Assembly: GCF_013433315.1 (NCBI RefSeq)
Contig: NZ_WXVV01000004.1
Location: 124,001-188,000, forward strand
Length of the DNA stretch: 64,000 nucleotides
Reading direction: 5' to 3'
Source of the DNA: Pseudomonas crudilactis
GTDB lineage: Bacteria > Pseudomonadota > Gammaproteobacteria > Pseudomonadales > Pseudomonadaceae
In this document: piece by piece, positions 35,580 through 45,143 of the stretch
Position numbering within the stretch: the stretch's first letter is position 1
Layout of the letters: the number at the start of each line of letters is the position of its first letter
Notes under the pieces: generated by a model
Seen by the model: the letters and a program-made list of their open reading frames with translations, nothing else
Databases searched by the model: none
What the model was told of the DNA's origin: nothing
Program-made: the position numbers and the translations under genes

Positions 35580-36575
35580 TTGAAACTCAGTGATATCGCG
35601 CGGTTGGCCGGAGTGTCCGTGACCACCGCCAGCTACGTCATCAACGGCAAGGCCGAACAGCAACGCATCAGCAACGCCACCGTCGAGCGGGTGCGGGCGG
35701 TGGTCGATCTGCACGGCTTCACGCCAAACCCTCAAGCGGCCGGTCTGCGCAGTCGGCACACGCGCACGCTGGGCTTTATTCTGCCGGATCTGGAAAACCC
35801 CAGTTACGCGCGGATCGCCAAACTGCTCGAGCAAGGTGCGCGCGCGCGCGGCTATCAGTTGCTGATCGCGAGCTCCGATGATGCGCCTGACAGCGAGCGC
35901 CAGTTGCTGCAACTGTTCCGCGCGCGCCGTTGCGATGCGCTGATCGTTGCCAGTTGCCTGCCGGCCGGTGATGACAGTTATCGTCAGTTGCAGGCCAAAG
36001 GCACGCCGATCATCGCCATCGACCGGGTCATGGAACCCGAGCATTTCTGCTCGGTGATCAGTGACGACCGCGAAGCCAGTCAGCACCTGACCCAGAGCTT
36101 GCTTGACCCGCAACCGAAGCAGATCGTACTGCTCGGTGCGCGTCCGGAACTAAGCATCAGCCAGGAGCGGGCTGCCGGGTTCAAACAAGCGCTGGTCGAT
36201 TTCAAAGGCGAAGTGCTGGTCGAACACGCCGAGTCTTTCAGTCGTGAATGCGGCAAGCAGTTGATGGAAGAACTCCTGCAACGTCTGGGGCATTTGCCCG
36301 ACGCACTGGTGACAACTTCCTACGTGCTGTTGCAGGGCGTGTTCGATGCGCTGCATGACTTCCCGCTGAAATCGCGGCCACTGCGCCTCGGCACTTTCGG
36401 CGATACGCAGTTGCTGGATTTCCTGCCGCTGCCGGTCAACGCCATGGCTCAACAACACCAATTGATCGCCGACAAGGCGCTGGAACTGGCGCTGGCTGCG
36501 GTCGAGCAGTCGGAGTACAAGCCCGGCGTGCAGGCCATTGCGCGGACCTTCAAGCAGCGTATTCACCGGGACTGA
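35580..36575 (+). CDS. fruR: Fructose-responsive LacI-family regulator FruR (Cra)
   Basis: A 331-residue DNA-binding repressor. The start is a TTG at 35580, with AAGGA 9 nt upstream, which gives the conserved N-terminus KLSDIARLAGVSVTTASYV. This helix-turn-helix and the following VINGKAEQQRIS hinge region are nearly those of E. coli Cra. A periplasmic-binding-like effector domain starts at about residue 60 (TLGFILPDLENPSYARI) and would bind fructose-1-phosphate, as reported for P. putida FruR. It is divergent from fruBKA with a TGAAACGTTTAA site in between. A GTG-started TatD gene begins 3 nt after the stop, so the two are probably co-transcribed. Confidence 0.95.
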   Translation: MKLSDIARLAGVSVTTASYVINGKAEQQRISNATVERVRAVVDLHGFTPNPQAAGLRSRHTRTLGFILPDLENPSYARIAKLLEQGARARGYQLLIASSDDAPDSERQLLQLFRARRCDALIVASCLPAGDDSYRQLQAKGTPIIAIDRVMEPEHFCSVISDDREASQHLTQSLLDPQPKQIVLLGARPELSISQERAAGFKQALVDFKGEVLVEHAESFSRECGKQLMEELLQRLGHLPDALVTTSYVLLQGVFDALHDFPLKSRPLRLGTFGDTQLLDFLPLPVNAMAQQHQLIADKALELALAAVEQSEYKPGVQAIARTFKQRIHRD

Positions 36576-36578
36576 ACC

Positions 36579-37355
36579 GTGGAGCTGATCGACAGCCACA
36601 CCCACCTCGACTTCCCCGACTTCGACGCCGATCGCTCGGCGTTGCTCGCCGAAAGCCGCGCGCTCGGGGTGCGGCGGATGGTGGTGTTGGGTGTCTATGA
36701 AGGTAACTGGCAACGGGTCTGGGATCTGGTGCAGGGCGATGCGGATTTGTACGCAGCGTTTGGTCTGCACCCGGTGTATCTCGATCAGCATCGTCCCGAA
36801 GATTTGTCGGCGCTTGGTGATTGGCTGTCTCGATTACGCGGTCATCGGCAGTTGTGTGCGGTGGGCGAGATCGGTCTGGATTACTTTATCGAAACCCTCG
36901 ACCGCGAGCGGCAACAGGCGCTGTTCGAGGCGCAGCTGCAATTGGCCGCGGATTTCCAATTACCGGCATTAATCCACGTTCGCCGTAGCCATGCGGCGAT
37001 CATCGCTACGCTCAAACGCTACAAGCTCAAACGCGCGGGGATCATCCACGCCTTTGCCGGCAGCCGTGAAGAGGCGCGGGAGTACATCAAACTCGGTTTC
37101 AAACTGGGTCTGGGCGGCGCGCCGACTTGGCCGCAGGCGTTGCGCATGCATCGGGTGCTGGCGGAACTGCCGCTGGAGTCGATCGTGCTGGAAACCGATT
37201 CACCAGACATGCCGCCTGCGATGTTTCCCGGCCTGCGCAACAGCCCTGCGCACTTGCCGGCCATTTGCGCGGCGCTGGCCGAACTGATGAAGATCAGCCC
37301 GCAACAATTGGCCGCCGCCAGCACCGCCAACAGCTGCGAAGTGTTTGGCTGGTAA
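36579..37355 (+). CDS. TatD-family metal-dependent hydrolase (deoxyribonuclease)
   Basis: A 258-residue cytoplasmic TIM-barrel metallohydrolase. The start codon is GTG, 3 nt after fruR. The metal-binding motifs occur in order: DSHTHLDF at residues 5-12, the VGEIGLDYF motif, LIHVRRSH, IIHAFAGS and the final VLETDSPDMPP. TatD proteins act as Mg-dependent 3'-5' exonucleases or DNA-repair nucleases in several bacteria; the exact substrate here cannot be read from sequence. The length is typical. Its stop directly abuts the stop of the converging membrane protein gene at 37356. Confidence 0.92.
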   Translation: MELIDSHTHLDFPDFDADRSALLAESRALGVRRMVVLGVYEGNWQRVWDLVQGDADLYAAFGLHPVYLDQHRPEDLSALGDWLSRLRGHRQLCAVGEIGLDYFIETLDRERQQALFEAQLQLAADFQLPALIHVRRSHAAIIATLKRYKLKRAGIIHAFAGSREEAREYIKLGFKLGLGGAPTWPQALRMHRVLAELPLESIVLETDSPDMPPAMFPGLRNSPAHLPAICAALAELMKISPQQLAAASTANSCEVFGW

Positions 37356-37745
37356 TCAGTCGGCGTGCGCCTTGGCGGCCTCCAGAAGCAGCGTCAGATG
37401 CTGACGCTGGCGCGCATAACGCACGACCAGAAAGTACACAAAAATCGTGATCAACGACGCGTTCAATTGTTCGGTAACACTGAGCAGCCCCACCCACTCC
37501 ATCACTAACGCCACAAACAGCGCGGTACACACCGTCACCGAAGCGCTGAAGCGCAGTAACGCCAGCGAATCGAGGGACTTGAAGCGCTTGATCTGTTTTG
37601 GGCAACGCAGCTCGAGGGTTTTCTGGCAATGCTCGCAGGTGAACGGTTCGTTGATCGAGATGGCATTGAGCTGCCAGGGTTTGAGCGCCAGCGTAGTCTG
37701 ACAATGAGCACAACGGCCCTGGACTCCCAGGGTTGCGACGGACAT
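37356..37745 (-). CDS. Small zinc-ribbon membrane protein of unknown function
   Basis: A 129-residue protein. The N-terminal 45 residues carry two CxxC motifs (CAHC at residues 12-15 and CEHC near 37-40) and a further cysteine in LRCPKQ, suggesting a zinc ribbon or rubredoxin-like knuckle. Two hydrophobic helices follow, at about residues 64-85 (LRFSASVTVCTALFVALVME) and 95-110 (NASLITIFVYFLVVRY). A short basic/His-rich tail ends the protein. I do not recognise the family. It converges on the tatD-like gene with no spacer, and a REP pair lies upstream. Confidence 0.7.
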   Translation of the reverse strand: MSVATLGVQGRCAHCQTTLALKPWQLNAISINEPFTCEHCQKTLELRCPKQIKRFKSLDSLALLRFSASVTVCTALFVALVMEWVGLLSVTEQLNASLITIFVYFLVVRYARQRQHLTLLLEAAKAHAD

Positions 37746-37881
37746 GAGCGGACTCCTCTTCGCGATCAGATGAGCATGGATACTGGCCTAATGATGGGGA
37801 AACGCCAGAGCCCGGAGGAAAACAGGATCGGGCTTACGACGTGAAGTGAAAAAGTACTACAAAAAGTTCTGAAAAATGCGG

Positions 37882-37978
37882 CCCCTGTGGGAGCGAGCCT
37901 GCTCGCGAAAGCGCTGTGTCAGGTGACAGCGATGACACTGACAGACTGCATTCGCGAGCAGGCTCGCTCCCACAGGGG
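37882..37978. repeat. REP inverted pair (REPIN), copy 5
   Basis: CCCCTGTGGGAGCGAGCCTG opens and its reverse complement closes this pair. The core reads GAGCCTGCTC rather than GAGCTTGCTC, with the matching change in the other arm. The stem is therefore kept by paired substitution. Confidence 0.9.
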
Positions 37979-37985
37979 GGTTGGC

Positions 37986-40016
37986 TCAGACGCGGAAGGC
38001 GCTGATCAGTTGTTTAAGCTCGACAACTTGGGCTGATAGCGCCCGGCTGGCATCTTCGGTCTGGTGCGCACCTTGCGCGGTGCGCTCGCCGGCGCGGTTG
38101 ATCTCGACGATGTTCTGGTCGATGTCATGGGCCACCGCCGTTTGCTGTTCAACCGCGGCGGCAATCTGCTGGTTCTGATCGACGATCATGCCCACAGCCC
38201 CGAGGATGTTTTCCAGCGCCTGCTGGACTTTTTCCGACTGCCCCACCGTGCCGTTGGCCATCTGATGGCTGACGCCCATGGCCTTCACCGCCGCGCCGAC
38301 GCCGCCGTGCAGCTTGGCGATCATCTGTTCGATTTCTTCGGTCGATTGCTGGGTGCGTTTGGCCAAGGTGCGCACTTCGTCGGCGACCACGGCAAAACCA
38401 CGTCCTTGCTCGCCAGCGCGCGCCGCTTCGATCGCGGCGTTGAGCGCCAGCAAGTTGGTTTGTTCGGCGATGCTTTTGATCACTTCCAGTACGCGACTGA
38501 TAGCCTGGCTGTCGCTGGCCAACTGGTTGATCACCAGCACCGACTGATCGATTTCGCTGGCCAGTGCAGCAATGCTGCCCTGTTGCGATTCGACCAGGCC
38601 GCGACCGCTGATGGTCTCGTCATTCACGCTGTGGGCACTGCTTACCGCTGCGGCGGCACTGCGCGCCACCTCCAGTGAGGTCGCCGACATCTGGTTCATC
38701 GCCGTCGCCACTTGTTCGATCTGCGTACGTTGCCCTGCGACCGCCTGATTGCTCTGCGCCGAAACATTTTCAACCTGCCCGGCCTGACGCTCGACCTCAC
38801 CGACGGTCTGCCCCACCCGCTCGATCAAGTCGTGAATCTTCTTCACCGTGCCGTTGAACACTTCGCCCAACTCACCTAACTCATCACGACTGTTGGCCTT
38901 GAAGTTGACCGTCATGTCGCCGGCCGCGACCTTGTCCATCATCGCCCCAAGGCGTTTAAGCGTGGTGCGGGTCGAGGCGTAGAAACCGCCGTAGAGGTAG
39001 AAAATCAATACGAACACCACCGACAGGGCCACAGCCTGCAAAAGCATGTGTGTGCGGTTCTGCGCCAAACGCTGCTGCAATTGAGTGTCGAGGAATTTCA
39101 GCGTGGCGTCGTTGAGCTCATAGGTCTTGCCGATCAGCCCAGTGACCTGATCGTAAAAAGCCTGCCACGGCGCATCGAGGGTGTCGGCCATGACGACCTG
39201 CTCTTCGAACAGTTCGCTGGCCTGTTTCAACGAGGCCTTGCTGCTGTCAGCCGCAGCACTGAGGTGTTCGCGCGCAGCTTTGCTCGAGCCGAGCGCATCC
39301 TGCAGTTTCAGAGCGTACTCGGCCTGGAGTTTCTCGATCTGCACCAACAACTCATCGAAACGAGTGCTTGAAGAGCTGTTGAGAAAACCCTGGCCCAGCG
39401 AATACGAGCCCATGGCCCGGCCTTCGCCAAGGGTTTGCGTGACCGTCGGGGTGATCAGGGTGACCAGTTCGCTGAGCTGACGGATGTCGCTCTGGTTGTC
39501 GCGGCTCAGGCCGGCCTGACTGGTGATGATCTGACTGAATATCTGCGCACTGGCCAGCAGTTTGCCAATCAACGCGCTTTTGCTTTGCAGCGAGTTTTCC
39601 GTTTGCTGCGCCTTGAATGCGGCGATCATTTCGTCGCGTTTGCCGTCGAACACCTTGATCTGCTCGGGATCATCGGTCATCGCCGTCAGCCTTTGCAGAT
39701 GCGCCAGTACCGCTTGTTCGAGGCTGGTGATCTGCGCTTCGACATTCCCGGCTTTGCCAGACTGACCGAGGGTGACGTTGATCTGCACCAGATTGTTGAG
39801 CGTTTCCAGGTCCCGGCGCAGGGCCACGCTGCTGCCCAGCAGATCAAGGCTTTGCAGCTCGACGCGGGTGCCTTGGAATTCGCGATAGGAATCGCGCACC
39901 AGATAGAAATTGGTCACCAGCATCGGCACCAGGAACAGCACGCTGATCAGGCTGAACTTCATGCCGAAGCTCAGACGGTTCATCAGCGAGACAGCGGGAT
40001 AGAGCAAGCTCTTCAC
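37986..40016 (-). CDS. Methyl-accepting chemotaxis protein
   Basis: A 676-residue transmembrane chemoreceptor. I start it at a GTG ending at 40016, with GGGAG 8 nt upstream ([17 protein letters not shown]); the open frame extends further upstream without support. The first membrane helix is at about residues 18-38 ([20 protein letters not shown]). A long, mostly helical periplasmic sensor of about 300 residues follows; I cannot name its domain. The second membrane helix ([20 protein letters not shown]) leads into a HAMP domain. The signalling hairpin has the conserved tip [18 protein letters not shown]. No C-terminal CheR-docking pentapeptide is visible; it ends [10 protein letters not shown]. 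It lies upstream of ampE on the same strand, as in P. aeruginosa (from memory). Confidence 0.92.
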   Translation of the reverse strand: MKSLLYPAVSLMNRLSFGMKFSLISVLFLVPMLVTNFYLVRDSYREFQGTRVELQSLDLLGSSVALRRDLETLNNLVQINVTLGQSGKAGNVEAQITSLEQAVLAHLQRLTAMTDDPEQIKVFDGKRDEMIAAFKAQQTENSLQSKSALIGKLLASAQIFSQIITSQAGLSRDNQSDIRQLSELVTLITPTVTQTLGEGRAMGSYSLGQGFLNSSSSTRFDELLVQIEKLQAEYALKLQDALGSSKAAREHLSAAADSSKASLKQASELFEEQVVMADTLDAPWQAFYDQVTGLIGKTYELNDATLKFLDTQLQQRLAQNRTHMLLQAVALSVVFVLIFYLYGGFYASTRTTLKRLGAMMDKVAAGDMTVNFKANSRDELGELGEVFNGTVKKIHDLIERVGQTVGEVERQAGQVENVSAQSNQAVAGQRTQIEQVATAMNQMSATSLEVARSAAAAVSSAHSVNDETISGRGLVESQQGSIAALASEIDQSVLVINQLASDSQAISRVLEVIKSIAEQTNLLALNAAIEAARAGEQGRGFAVVADEVRTLAKRTQQSTEEIEQMIAKLHGGVGAAVKAMGVSHQMANGTVGQSEKVQQALENILGAVGMIVDQNQQIAAAVEQQTAVAHDIDQNIVEINRAGERTAQGAHQTEDASRALSAQVVELKQLISAFRV

Positions 40017-40165
40017 TGGAAGTCTCCCTTGGTTTTTCTTGTTTTTATTGGCAGGCGCGGGGCGAAAGCAGATAGCCACTATCGAGCGCCATCTCTGTAT
40101 AGCTCAAATCGGAGGGAGGTTTTGTAACTTAAGGTTAACGACATCGCAGCCCGCGAAACACACAT

Positions 40166-40206
40166 CTCCTGCAGGAGCTGTCGCAGGCTGCGATATTTTG
40201 TTCTTT
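40166..40206. repeat. Single REP element of the GCAGGAGCTG family
   Basis: CTCCTGCAGGAGCTGTCGCA and the following GGCTGCGATATTTTGTTCTTT match the second common REP class of fluorescent pseudomonads. The CTCCTGCAGGAG start is itself palindromic. It is a single copy in the 197-bp gap between ampE and the chemoreceptor gene. Confidence 0.65.
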
Positions 40207-40213
40207 CTGGAAA

Positions 40214-41053
40214 TCAGTGGATCAGAACTGTCCACAAGGCAAATCCGGCATACCACAGCACCGCCGCACGCAGCAGCAGCTCCCACAGGCAATCGAGGGT
40301 GTTGATGCCTTCCGGCCCGACCACGGGAGGTGGAATTTCACCCGCCGCCAAACCGACCCGATTGATCAGTTGCGCCGCGCTGATGTTCCAGTTGAGCAGT
40401 TCATGCAGCATCACCCGGCTGACCGCGACAAAATTGCCGACCAGCGCCAGACTCGCCGCCAGCAAGCGTACCGGCAGCCAGTCGAAGGCATGCCGCAGAT
40501 GCGCGGCGCGCTCGACCAGCGCCGGGTTCTGCCCGTGTTCTTGCGCAAGCGCCAACAGGCGATACGCCAATGCCGCCACCGGGCCGAGCACGAAATACCA
40601 GAAGATCACCGCAAAAAAGCTCTGGTAGGCCTGCCACAACAGATGCCCTTGCACACGCTCAAGCAGTTGCTCGCCACTGTCGGCGCAGATGTCCAGATCG
40701 CGCTTGGCCACATGCGCAGCGGCTTGCAGATCCTCACGGCGCCAGGCATCACGGAACGGCCCGAGGCCGCCGAGCAAGTCGCCACGCCCCAGACTGTAAA
40801 TCACCACCAGCAAATGTACCGGCAAGGCCAGCAAGCCGTAGGCCACAGGCTCCAGTACCAATAGCAACAACGCCAGCAGCGCCACCGGAAACAGCACCAG
40901 AATCGTCAGCACCAGCCAGGGCTGCTTCGCCAGCCGCTCGCTGCTTTCGAGCTTGTTCAGTTCGCGGATCCATCCGCCATCGCGTTGAACCCGATGACGC
41001 AGGGCCGAAAACTTCTCGATCCACAACGCCAGCAGTAACACCAGAAAACTCAT
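40214..41053 (-). CDS. ampE: AmpE regulatory membrane protein
   Basis: A 279-residue inner-membrane protein of the AmpE/CobD-like family. It begins MSFLVLLLALWIEKFSALRH, the typical opening. Hydrophobic helices lie near residues 45-70, 75-95, 145-165 and 195-215, and at the C-terminus. Its start overlaps the ampD stop (ATGA), giving the classical ampDE operon. In enterobacteria and P. aeruginosa, AmpE is a proposed sensory partner in regulation of AmpC beta-lactamase, but its biochemical role is still unclear. The length and gene order make the assignment firm. Confidence 0.93.
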   Translation of the reverse strand: MSFLVLLLALWIEKFSALRHRVQRDGGWIRELNKLESSERLAKQPWLVLTILVLFPVALLALLLLVLEPVAYGLLALPVHLLVVIYSLGRGDLLGGLGPFRDAWRREDLQAAAHVAKRDLDICADSGEQLLERVQGHLLWQAYQSFFAVIFWYFVLGPVAALAYRLLALAQEHGQNPALVERAAHLRHAFDWLPVRLLAASLALVGNFVAVSRVMLHELLNWNISAAQLINRVGLAAGEIPPPVVGPEGINTLDCLWELLLRAAVLWYAGFALWTVLIH

Positions 41054-41610
41054 TGTCCTTCCTCTTGTGCCAGGGCTGCGCGGTAACGCGCCCAGTCGAA
41101 TGCCGGGCCAGGATCGGTCTTACGCCCGGGTGCTATGTCGCTGTGCCCACAAATGCGGGCGCCGGTGATGGCCGGAAATGTGCTTTGCAACTGGCGGGTC
41201 AACGCCGTCAACGCCTGATACTGCGCGTCGGTGAACGGTAGATCATCGGTGCCTTCGAGCTCGATGCCCACGGAAAAATCGTTACAGGTTTCGCGCCCTT
41301 CGAACACCGATACACCCGCATGCCACGCCCGCTCAAGACAGGAGACAAACTGCGTGACCTTGCCGTCACGCTCAATCAGAAAATGCGCCGAGACGCGCAA
41401 GTCGGCGATCCCTGCAAAGTAGGGATGTTCAGTGACATCCAGACGATTCTGGAAAAATTCCTGCACCTTGCCCGTGGCGAACTGCGCCGGCGGCAGGCTG
41501 ATGTTGTGGATGACCAACAGGGAAATTTCGCCCGCAGGACGTTCATTGAAGTTGGGCGATGGGCAGACCTGCACCCCGTGACACCACCCGCTAGCGGGAT
41601 CCAACTGCAT
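41050..41610 (-). CDS. ampD: 1,6-anhydro-N-acetylmuramyl-L-alanine amidase AmpD
   Basis: A 186-residue cytoplasmic zinc amidase that cleaves the stem peptide from anhydro-muropeptides in cell-wall recycling, and so lowers the AmpR-activating ligand. I start it at the ATG ending at 41610, with AAGGA 6 nt upstream; a longer frame would run into the DUF1631 gene. The zinc ligands, aligned with Citrobacter AmpD, are H35 (VIHNISLPP), H156 (CGHSDIAPGRK) and D166. The catalytic residues E118 (GIELEG) and K164 are also kept, so the enzyme should be active. It is followed by ampE with an overlapping start. Confidence 0.95.
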   Translation of the reverse strand: MQLDPASGWCHGVQVCPSPNFNERPAGEISLLVIHNISLPPAQFATGKVQEFFQNRLDVTEHPYFAGIADLRVSAHFLIERDGKVTQFVSCLERAWHAGVSVFEGRETCNDFSVGIELEGTDDLPFTDAQYQALTALTRQLQSTFPAITGARICGHSDIAPGRKTDPGPAFDWARYRAALAQEEGQ

Positions 41611-41674
41611 ACCGATTCCTTCAACGCCGACTGTGTTGGCACCCAGTATGCCGTGATCGGCCCCCGGCGCGCGA

Positions 41675-43855
41675 TCACTTGCCGCGATTGAGTCGCCGCA
41701 GATTACCCAGCACCGACTCCAGCGCCCGATCGAACAGCAAGGTGTCATCCAGTGCACGCACCGCACCGCGCTGGAATTCTTCGGCCAGCGCAAGGCGACT
41801 GCGTTCCAGCACCTTCATGCCGGTGCGATCGACAAACACATATTTACCGGTGGCTTCGATGATCGCCGCGAGTTTGCAACGCAGACTGTGTTCATCGTCC
41901 TCCTGAAACGCCACCCAACTGCCCAGACGCAGTTGCTCGACCTGGCGCAGACCCGCAGCGTCGTGGGGCAAGCGTACCGACGTCAGCGCCACGCCGCCCT
42001 CATCGGCGGTTTGCAGCACGATCTGCTGCGACACCTCGATCATCGGCGCGGCCGGATCCGCCTCGACAGGACGCTCCAGCACCCGCACATGCAAGGCTTC
42101 CAGCTCACTGAAAAACTCGCTGGTGGCGAACGGATCAAACGCAGAACTGGTCAGGCCATCCCGCAGCGACTTAAGCAAACCCGGCACCAGCGCCAGCAAA
42201 CGCAGACTGGATTCAGTGTCTGCATGACGCTGCACACTCCAGATCAATTGCTCCATGGTTTGCACATCGGCCTGCCATTCAGCTGACTGATCGCCATGCT
42301 TGAGGCAAGTCAGCAGCAGAACCTTGCTCCAGGCGTCCCGGACGAAGGTAACCACGGTCGGCGGCAGTGTTTTACCCAGCAGCGCTTGATTCAACGCCCG
42401 TTCGACCCGACGCCGGGCCAGTTCGGTTTTCGCACGCCCCTCTTCGGCGTCACGCAGTCGCTGCTCAAGCAGCTCGCTGCGGCGGCGCTGATCGCTGGTG
42501 AACGCGAGAAAATCAGCCAGCAACTCGGAGAAAATCGCCGGATCATCAACAAAGTCAGTCAGCAGCCGCTGCACCACTTGTTCGATGCGCAGGTACAAAC
42601 TGTCGCGCGCCTCACCGTCGCAGTCGCCCCAGCCCATCGCCGCCTCAGCGATTTCGTTGAGCAGGCGCCGCGCCGGATGCGTGCTGCGGCTGAAGAAACT
42701 CTTGTCGAGCACCGCGACCTTGAGCATCGGGATCTGCAACCGCGCGATCAGAGCCTTGAGCGAATCCGGCACATTGCGGTCTTCAAGAATGCAGTCGAAG
42801 ACCATGGCGATCAGGTTGATCACGTCTTCGTCCGCATCGCCGACGATCCGCGATTTGCCACTTCTGACGCTGACGCGGGTCAGCAGCTGCTCGAGCTGAT
42901 TGCGCAGATCGAAGTCATCCTGAGCCGCCAGCGCCGGCACGTACTGTTGCAAGTGCGAGAGCAGACGTAAAAGGTCGCGAGTGGAGATGGGTTGCGCCGC
43001 AATGCTGGACTCCAGCGTCGGTGCGACACTGCCGCGTACGTGCGTTAGCAATTGCTGCAACGCGGCGAAAACTTCCTGCACGCTTTCGTCGACTGGCGGC
43101 GTGTCGTCGCTCTCCTCACTGTTCACGTTGACGATCGCACGATCAATCGCCCGGCGGGCCGGGGCTGGTTTCAACTCCGGCAGCACACCGGTGGCGAGCA
43201 GCAGTTGATTGGCTTCAGCGTAAAGTTGTTCGGTGTCGGCCAATACATAGCGCTCGAACAGTTTGAGCAGGATCAGCTTGACCTTGATTTCCACACCCAG
43301 GTTACGGCCGGCCTGCAGGAAAAACTCACAGAGCATGGCCGGCCCGAGCGGGTTGTGCTGATCGTCGAGCGGGTTGCTGAGCAGCGCATTAAGCCGCGCG
43401 GTCAGTTGATCCAGGGCGAAGCCGTCACGCTTGAGTACGCGACCGACCATGGTCTCGACCGCCACACTGCGTTCCATGTCGTCGCTACGCGGAGCGAACT
43501 CGTCGTACTTGAGGGCGTGCGGCAGTGCGTTGTGCGTGGGATCGTACTGAGTCAGACCGACGAAGGCTTCGAAGAATTGCTCGAGAAAACCGCGCTCGAT
43601 GTTTTTGCGCTTCAGACGCAGGTCGCGCATGGCTTCGAAAAAGATGTTCTGCTCGACATCGTTGCGCGCCCGATCAGCCATTTCAAACAGCGTGTCGTCG
43701 GCGTTATCGAACAGTTCCTGCAGACCGTGACGCAGTTGCTGGGCAGCCTTGTCGCGAACCTGAAGCAGAATCACAGGCAGGCGGGCGAGCGGCGAGTGAT
43801 TCGCCTGATCGGTAGCAGCCTTGTGCAAAGGCACTACTTTCCCGTCGTTGTGCAT
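41675..43855 (-). CDS. DUF1631 family protein
   Basis: A 726-residue, mostly helical soluble protein of the DUF1631 family, common in Pseudomonas directly upstream of ampD. It has no signal peptide and no clear membrane helix. The first half is rich in charged helices (LQELFDNADDTLFEMADRAR, then LRLKRKNIERGFLEQFFEAF). The last 120 residues are beta-rich (LRLGSWVAFQEDDEHSLRCK, YVFVDRTGMKVLERSRLALA) and look PilZ-like in pattern, as described for this family, but the exact RxxxR/DxSxxG signature is not plain to the eye. No enzymatic motif was found. Function is unknown; a c-di-GMP or regulatory role is only inference. Confidence 0.85.
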   Translation of the reverse strand: MHNDGKVVPLHKAATDQANHSPLARLPVILLQVRDKAAQQLRHGLQELFDNADDTLFEMADRARNDVEQNIFFEAMRDLRLKRKNIERGFLEQFFEAFVGLTQYDPTHNALPHALKYDEFAPRSDDMERSVAVETMVGRVLKRDGFALDQLTARLNALLSNPLDDQHNPLGPAMLCEFFLQAGRNLGVEIKVKLILLKLFERYVLADTEQLYAEANQLLLATGVLPELKPAPARRAIDRAIVNVNSEESDDTPPVDESVQEVFAALQQLLTHVRGSVAPTLESSIAAQPISTRDLLRLLSHLQQYVPALAAQDDFDLRNQLEQLLTRVSVRSGKSRIVGDADEDVINLIAMVFDCILEDRNVPDSLKALIARLQIPMLKVAVLDKSFFSRSTHPARRLLNEIAEAAMGWGDCDGEARDSLYLRIEQVVQRLLTDFVDDPAIFSELLADFLAFTSDQRRRSELLEQRLRDAEEGRAKTELARRRVERALNQALLGKTLPPTVVTFVRDAWSKVLLLTCLKHGDQSAEWQADVQTMEQLIWSVQRHADTESSLRLLALVPGLLKSLRDGLTSSAFDPFATSEFFSELEALHVRVLERPVEADPAAPMIEVSQQIVLQTADEGGVALTSVRLPHDAAGLRQVEQLRLGSWVAFQEDDEHSLRCKLAAIIEATGKYVFVDRTGMKVLERSRLALAEEFQRGAVRALDDTLLFDRALESVLGNLRRLNRGK

Positions 43856-43904
43856 CCAAGCCTCCTGAAACGGTGATTCGTTCGGTCACTTTCAACACAA
43901 GCCT

Positions 43905-43997
43905 CCTGTGGGAGCGGGCTTGCTCGCGCAGGCGATCTGTCAGTGACATGGTTGGTGACTGACACTGCGCTTTCGCGAGCAAGCTCGCTCCCACAGG
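43905..43997. repeat. REP inverted pair (REPIN), copy 6
   Basis: CCTGTGGGAGCGGGCTTGCT opens and AGCAAGCTCGCTCCCACAGG closes this pair. One arm has GCGGGC against GCTCGC in the other, so this copy is slightly asymmetric. It lies in the gap between the DUF1631 and nadC genes. The remaining 43998-44186 stretch shows no gene. Confidence 0.88.
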
Positions 43998-44186
43998 TCT
44001 CAACAACTTTGGCCGCACCGCACGTCAAAGCTATGACGTCAAATGCAAGGCGAATTATCTTTCATAACTTGCACCCGGCGCCATAGCCGTCAGGGTTTCC
44101 CCTATACCGCCCTTTCAGTGACCACGCCTGGCCGGGTTTGCTCAAAGAAAATCGACCGGATGCAGGCAAGCATGCAAGTTCTCGCC

Positions 44187-44216
44187 TTGGGTTGGCTCGT
44201 GCCATGCCCCTATAAT
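44187..44216 (+). promoter_or_regulatory. Promoter of nadC
   Basis: TTGGGT, an 18-nt spacer and a perfect TATAAT end 27 nt before the nadC ATG. Good sigma-70 spacing makes this the likely start of the nadC transcript. Confidence 0.7.
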
Positions 44217-44243
44217 CGAACCACTTTGTTTGTGGAGCCCGTT

Positions 44244-45092
44244 ATGCCGAATCTACGTCTCGCCGATTTGACCGCCGAAATCGAAGCCAACGTGCGCCGT
44301 GCGTTGCTCGAAGACATCGGCAGCGGCGACATCACCGCGCAACTGATCCCGGCCGAACGTCTGGCCAAAGCCACCATCATCACCCGCGACGCAGCCGTCA
44401 TCTGTGGCACGGCGTGGGTCGATGCCGTGTTTCGTCAGCTCGATCCGCGAGTGGCAGTACATTGGCAAGTGGTCGATGGCGAACGAGTGAAGCCCAATCA
44501 ACCGCTGTTTCATCTGGAAGGCCCCGCCCGTTCGCTGTTGACCGGTGAACGCAGTGCGCTGAACTTCCTGCAGTTGCTTTCCGGTGTAGCCACCCGCGCG
44601 CAGTACCTGGCCGATTTCGTGGGCACCACTCAGGTCAAACTGCTCGACACCCGCAAGACCCTGCCGGGCCTGCGTCTGGCGCAGAAATACGCGGTGACCT
44701 GCGGTGGCTGCCACAACCATCGCATCGGCCTGTACGACGCGTTCCTGATCAAGGAAAACCACATCGCCGCCAGCGGTGGCATTCCACAAGCCATTGCCGC
44801 CGCGCACAAGATTGCGCCGGGCAAACCGGTGGAAGTCGAAGTGGAAAGTCTGGATGAATTGAAGGAAGCACTGGCCGCCGGCGCCGACATCATCATGCTC
44901 GACGAACTGAGTCTGGACGACATGCGTGAAGCCGTGCGCCTGAACGGCGGCAAGGCGAAACTGGAAGCCAGCGGCGGCATCAATGAAAGCACGCTGCTGC
45001 CGATCGCCGAAACCGGGGTGGACTACATCTCGATTGGCGCGATGACCAAGGATGTGAAAGCGGTGGATCTGTCGATGCGCCTCAGCCTCTGA
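44244..45092 (+). CDS. nadC: Nicotinate-nucleotide pyrophosphorylase (carboxylating)
   Basis: A 282-residue cytoplasmic quinolinate phosphoribosyltransferase that makes nicotinate mononucleotide in de novo NAD synthesis. The start is the ATG at 44244, with TGGAGC upstream and a TATAAT promoter just before; an open frame upstream to 44043 is not used. The motifs are the N-terminal [16 protein letters not shown], the PRPP/quinolinate region [39 protein letters not shown], and the barrel end [20 protein letters not shown] and [11 protein letters not shown]. The length is normal. It lies next to ampDE as in many gammaproteobacteria, and its own terminator follows. Confidence 0.97.
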   Translation: MPNLRLADLTAEIEANVRRALLEDIGSGDITAQLIPAERLAKATIITRDAAVICGTAWVDAVFRQLDPRVAVHWQVVDGERVKPNQPLFHLEGPARSLLTGERSALNFLQLLSGVATRAQYLADFVGTTQVKLLDTRKTLPGLRLAQKYAVTCGGCHNHRIGLYDAFLIKENHIAASGGIPQAIAAAHKIAPGKPVEVEVESLDELKEALAAGADIIMLDELSLDDMREAVRLNGGKAKLEASGGINESTLLPIAETGVDYISIGAMTKDVKAVDLSMRLSL

Positions 45093-45106
45093 AGACCTCG
45101 CGCAAT

Positions 45107-45140
45107 AAAAAACGCCAGCCCGGTTGAGGCTGGCGTTTTT
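45107..45140. terminator. Terminator of nadC, shared with the converging small gene
   Basis: AAAAACGCCAGCC and GGCTGGCGTTTTT form a perfect 13-bp stem with a 7-nt loop and A/T runs on both sides. It can serve nadC and the minus-strand gene ending at 45144. Confidence 0.88.
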
Positions 45141-45143
45141 GTT

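Noticed and set aside
44043..44243. N-terminal extension of nadC
   Set aside because: It would place coding sequence over the TATAAT promoter, and the family N-terminus starts at the ATG at 44244.
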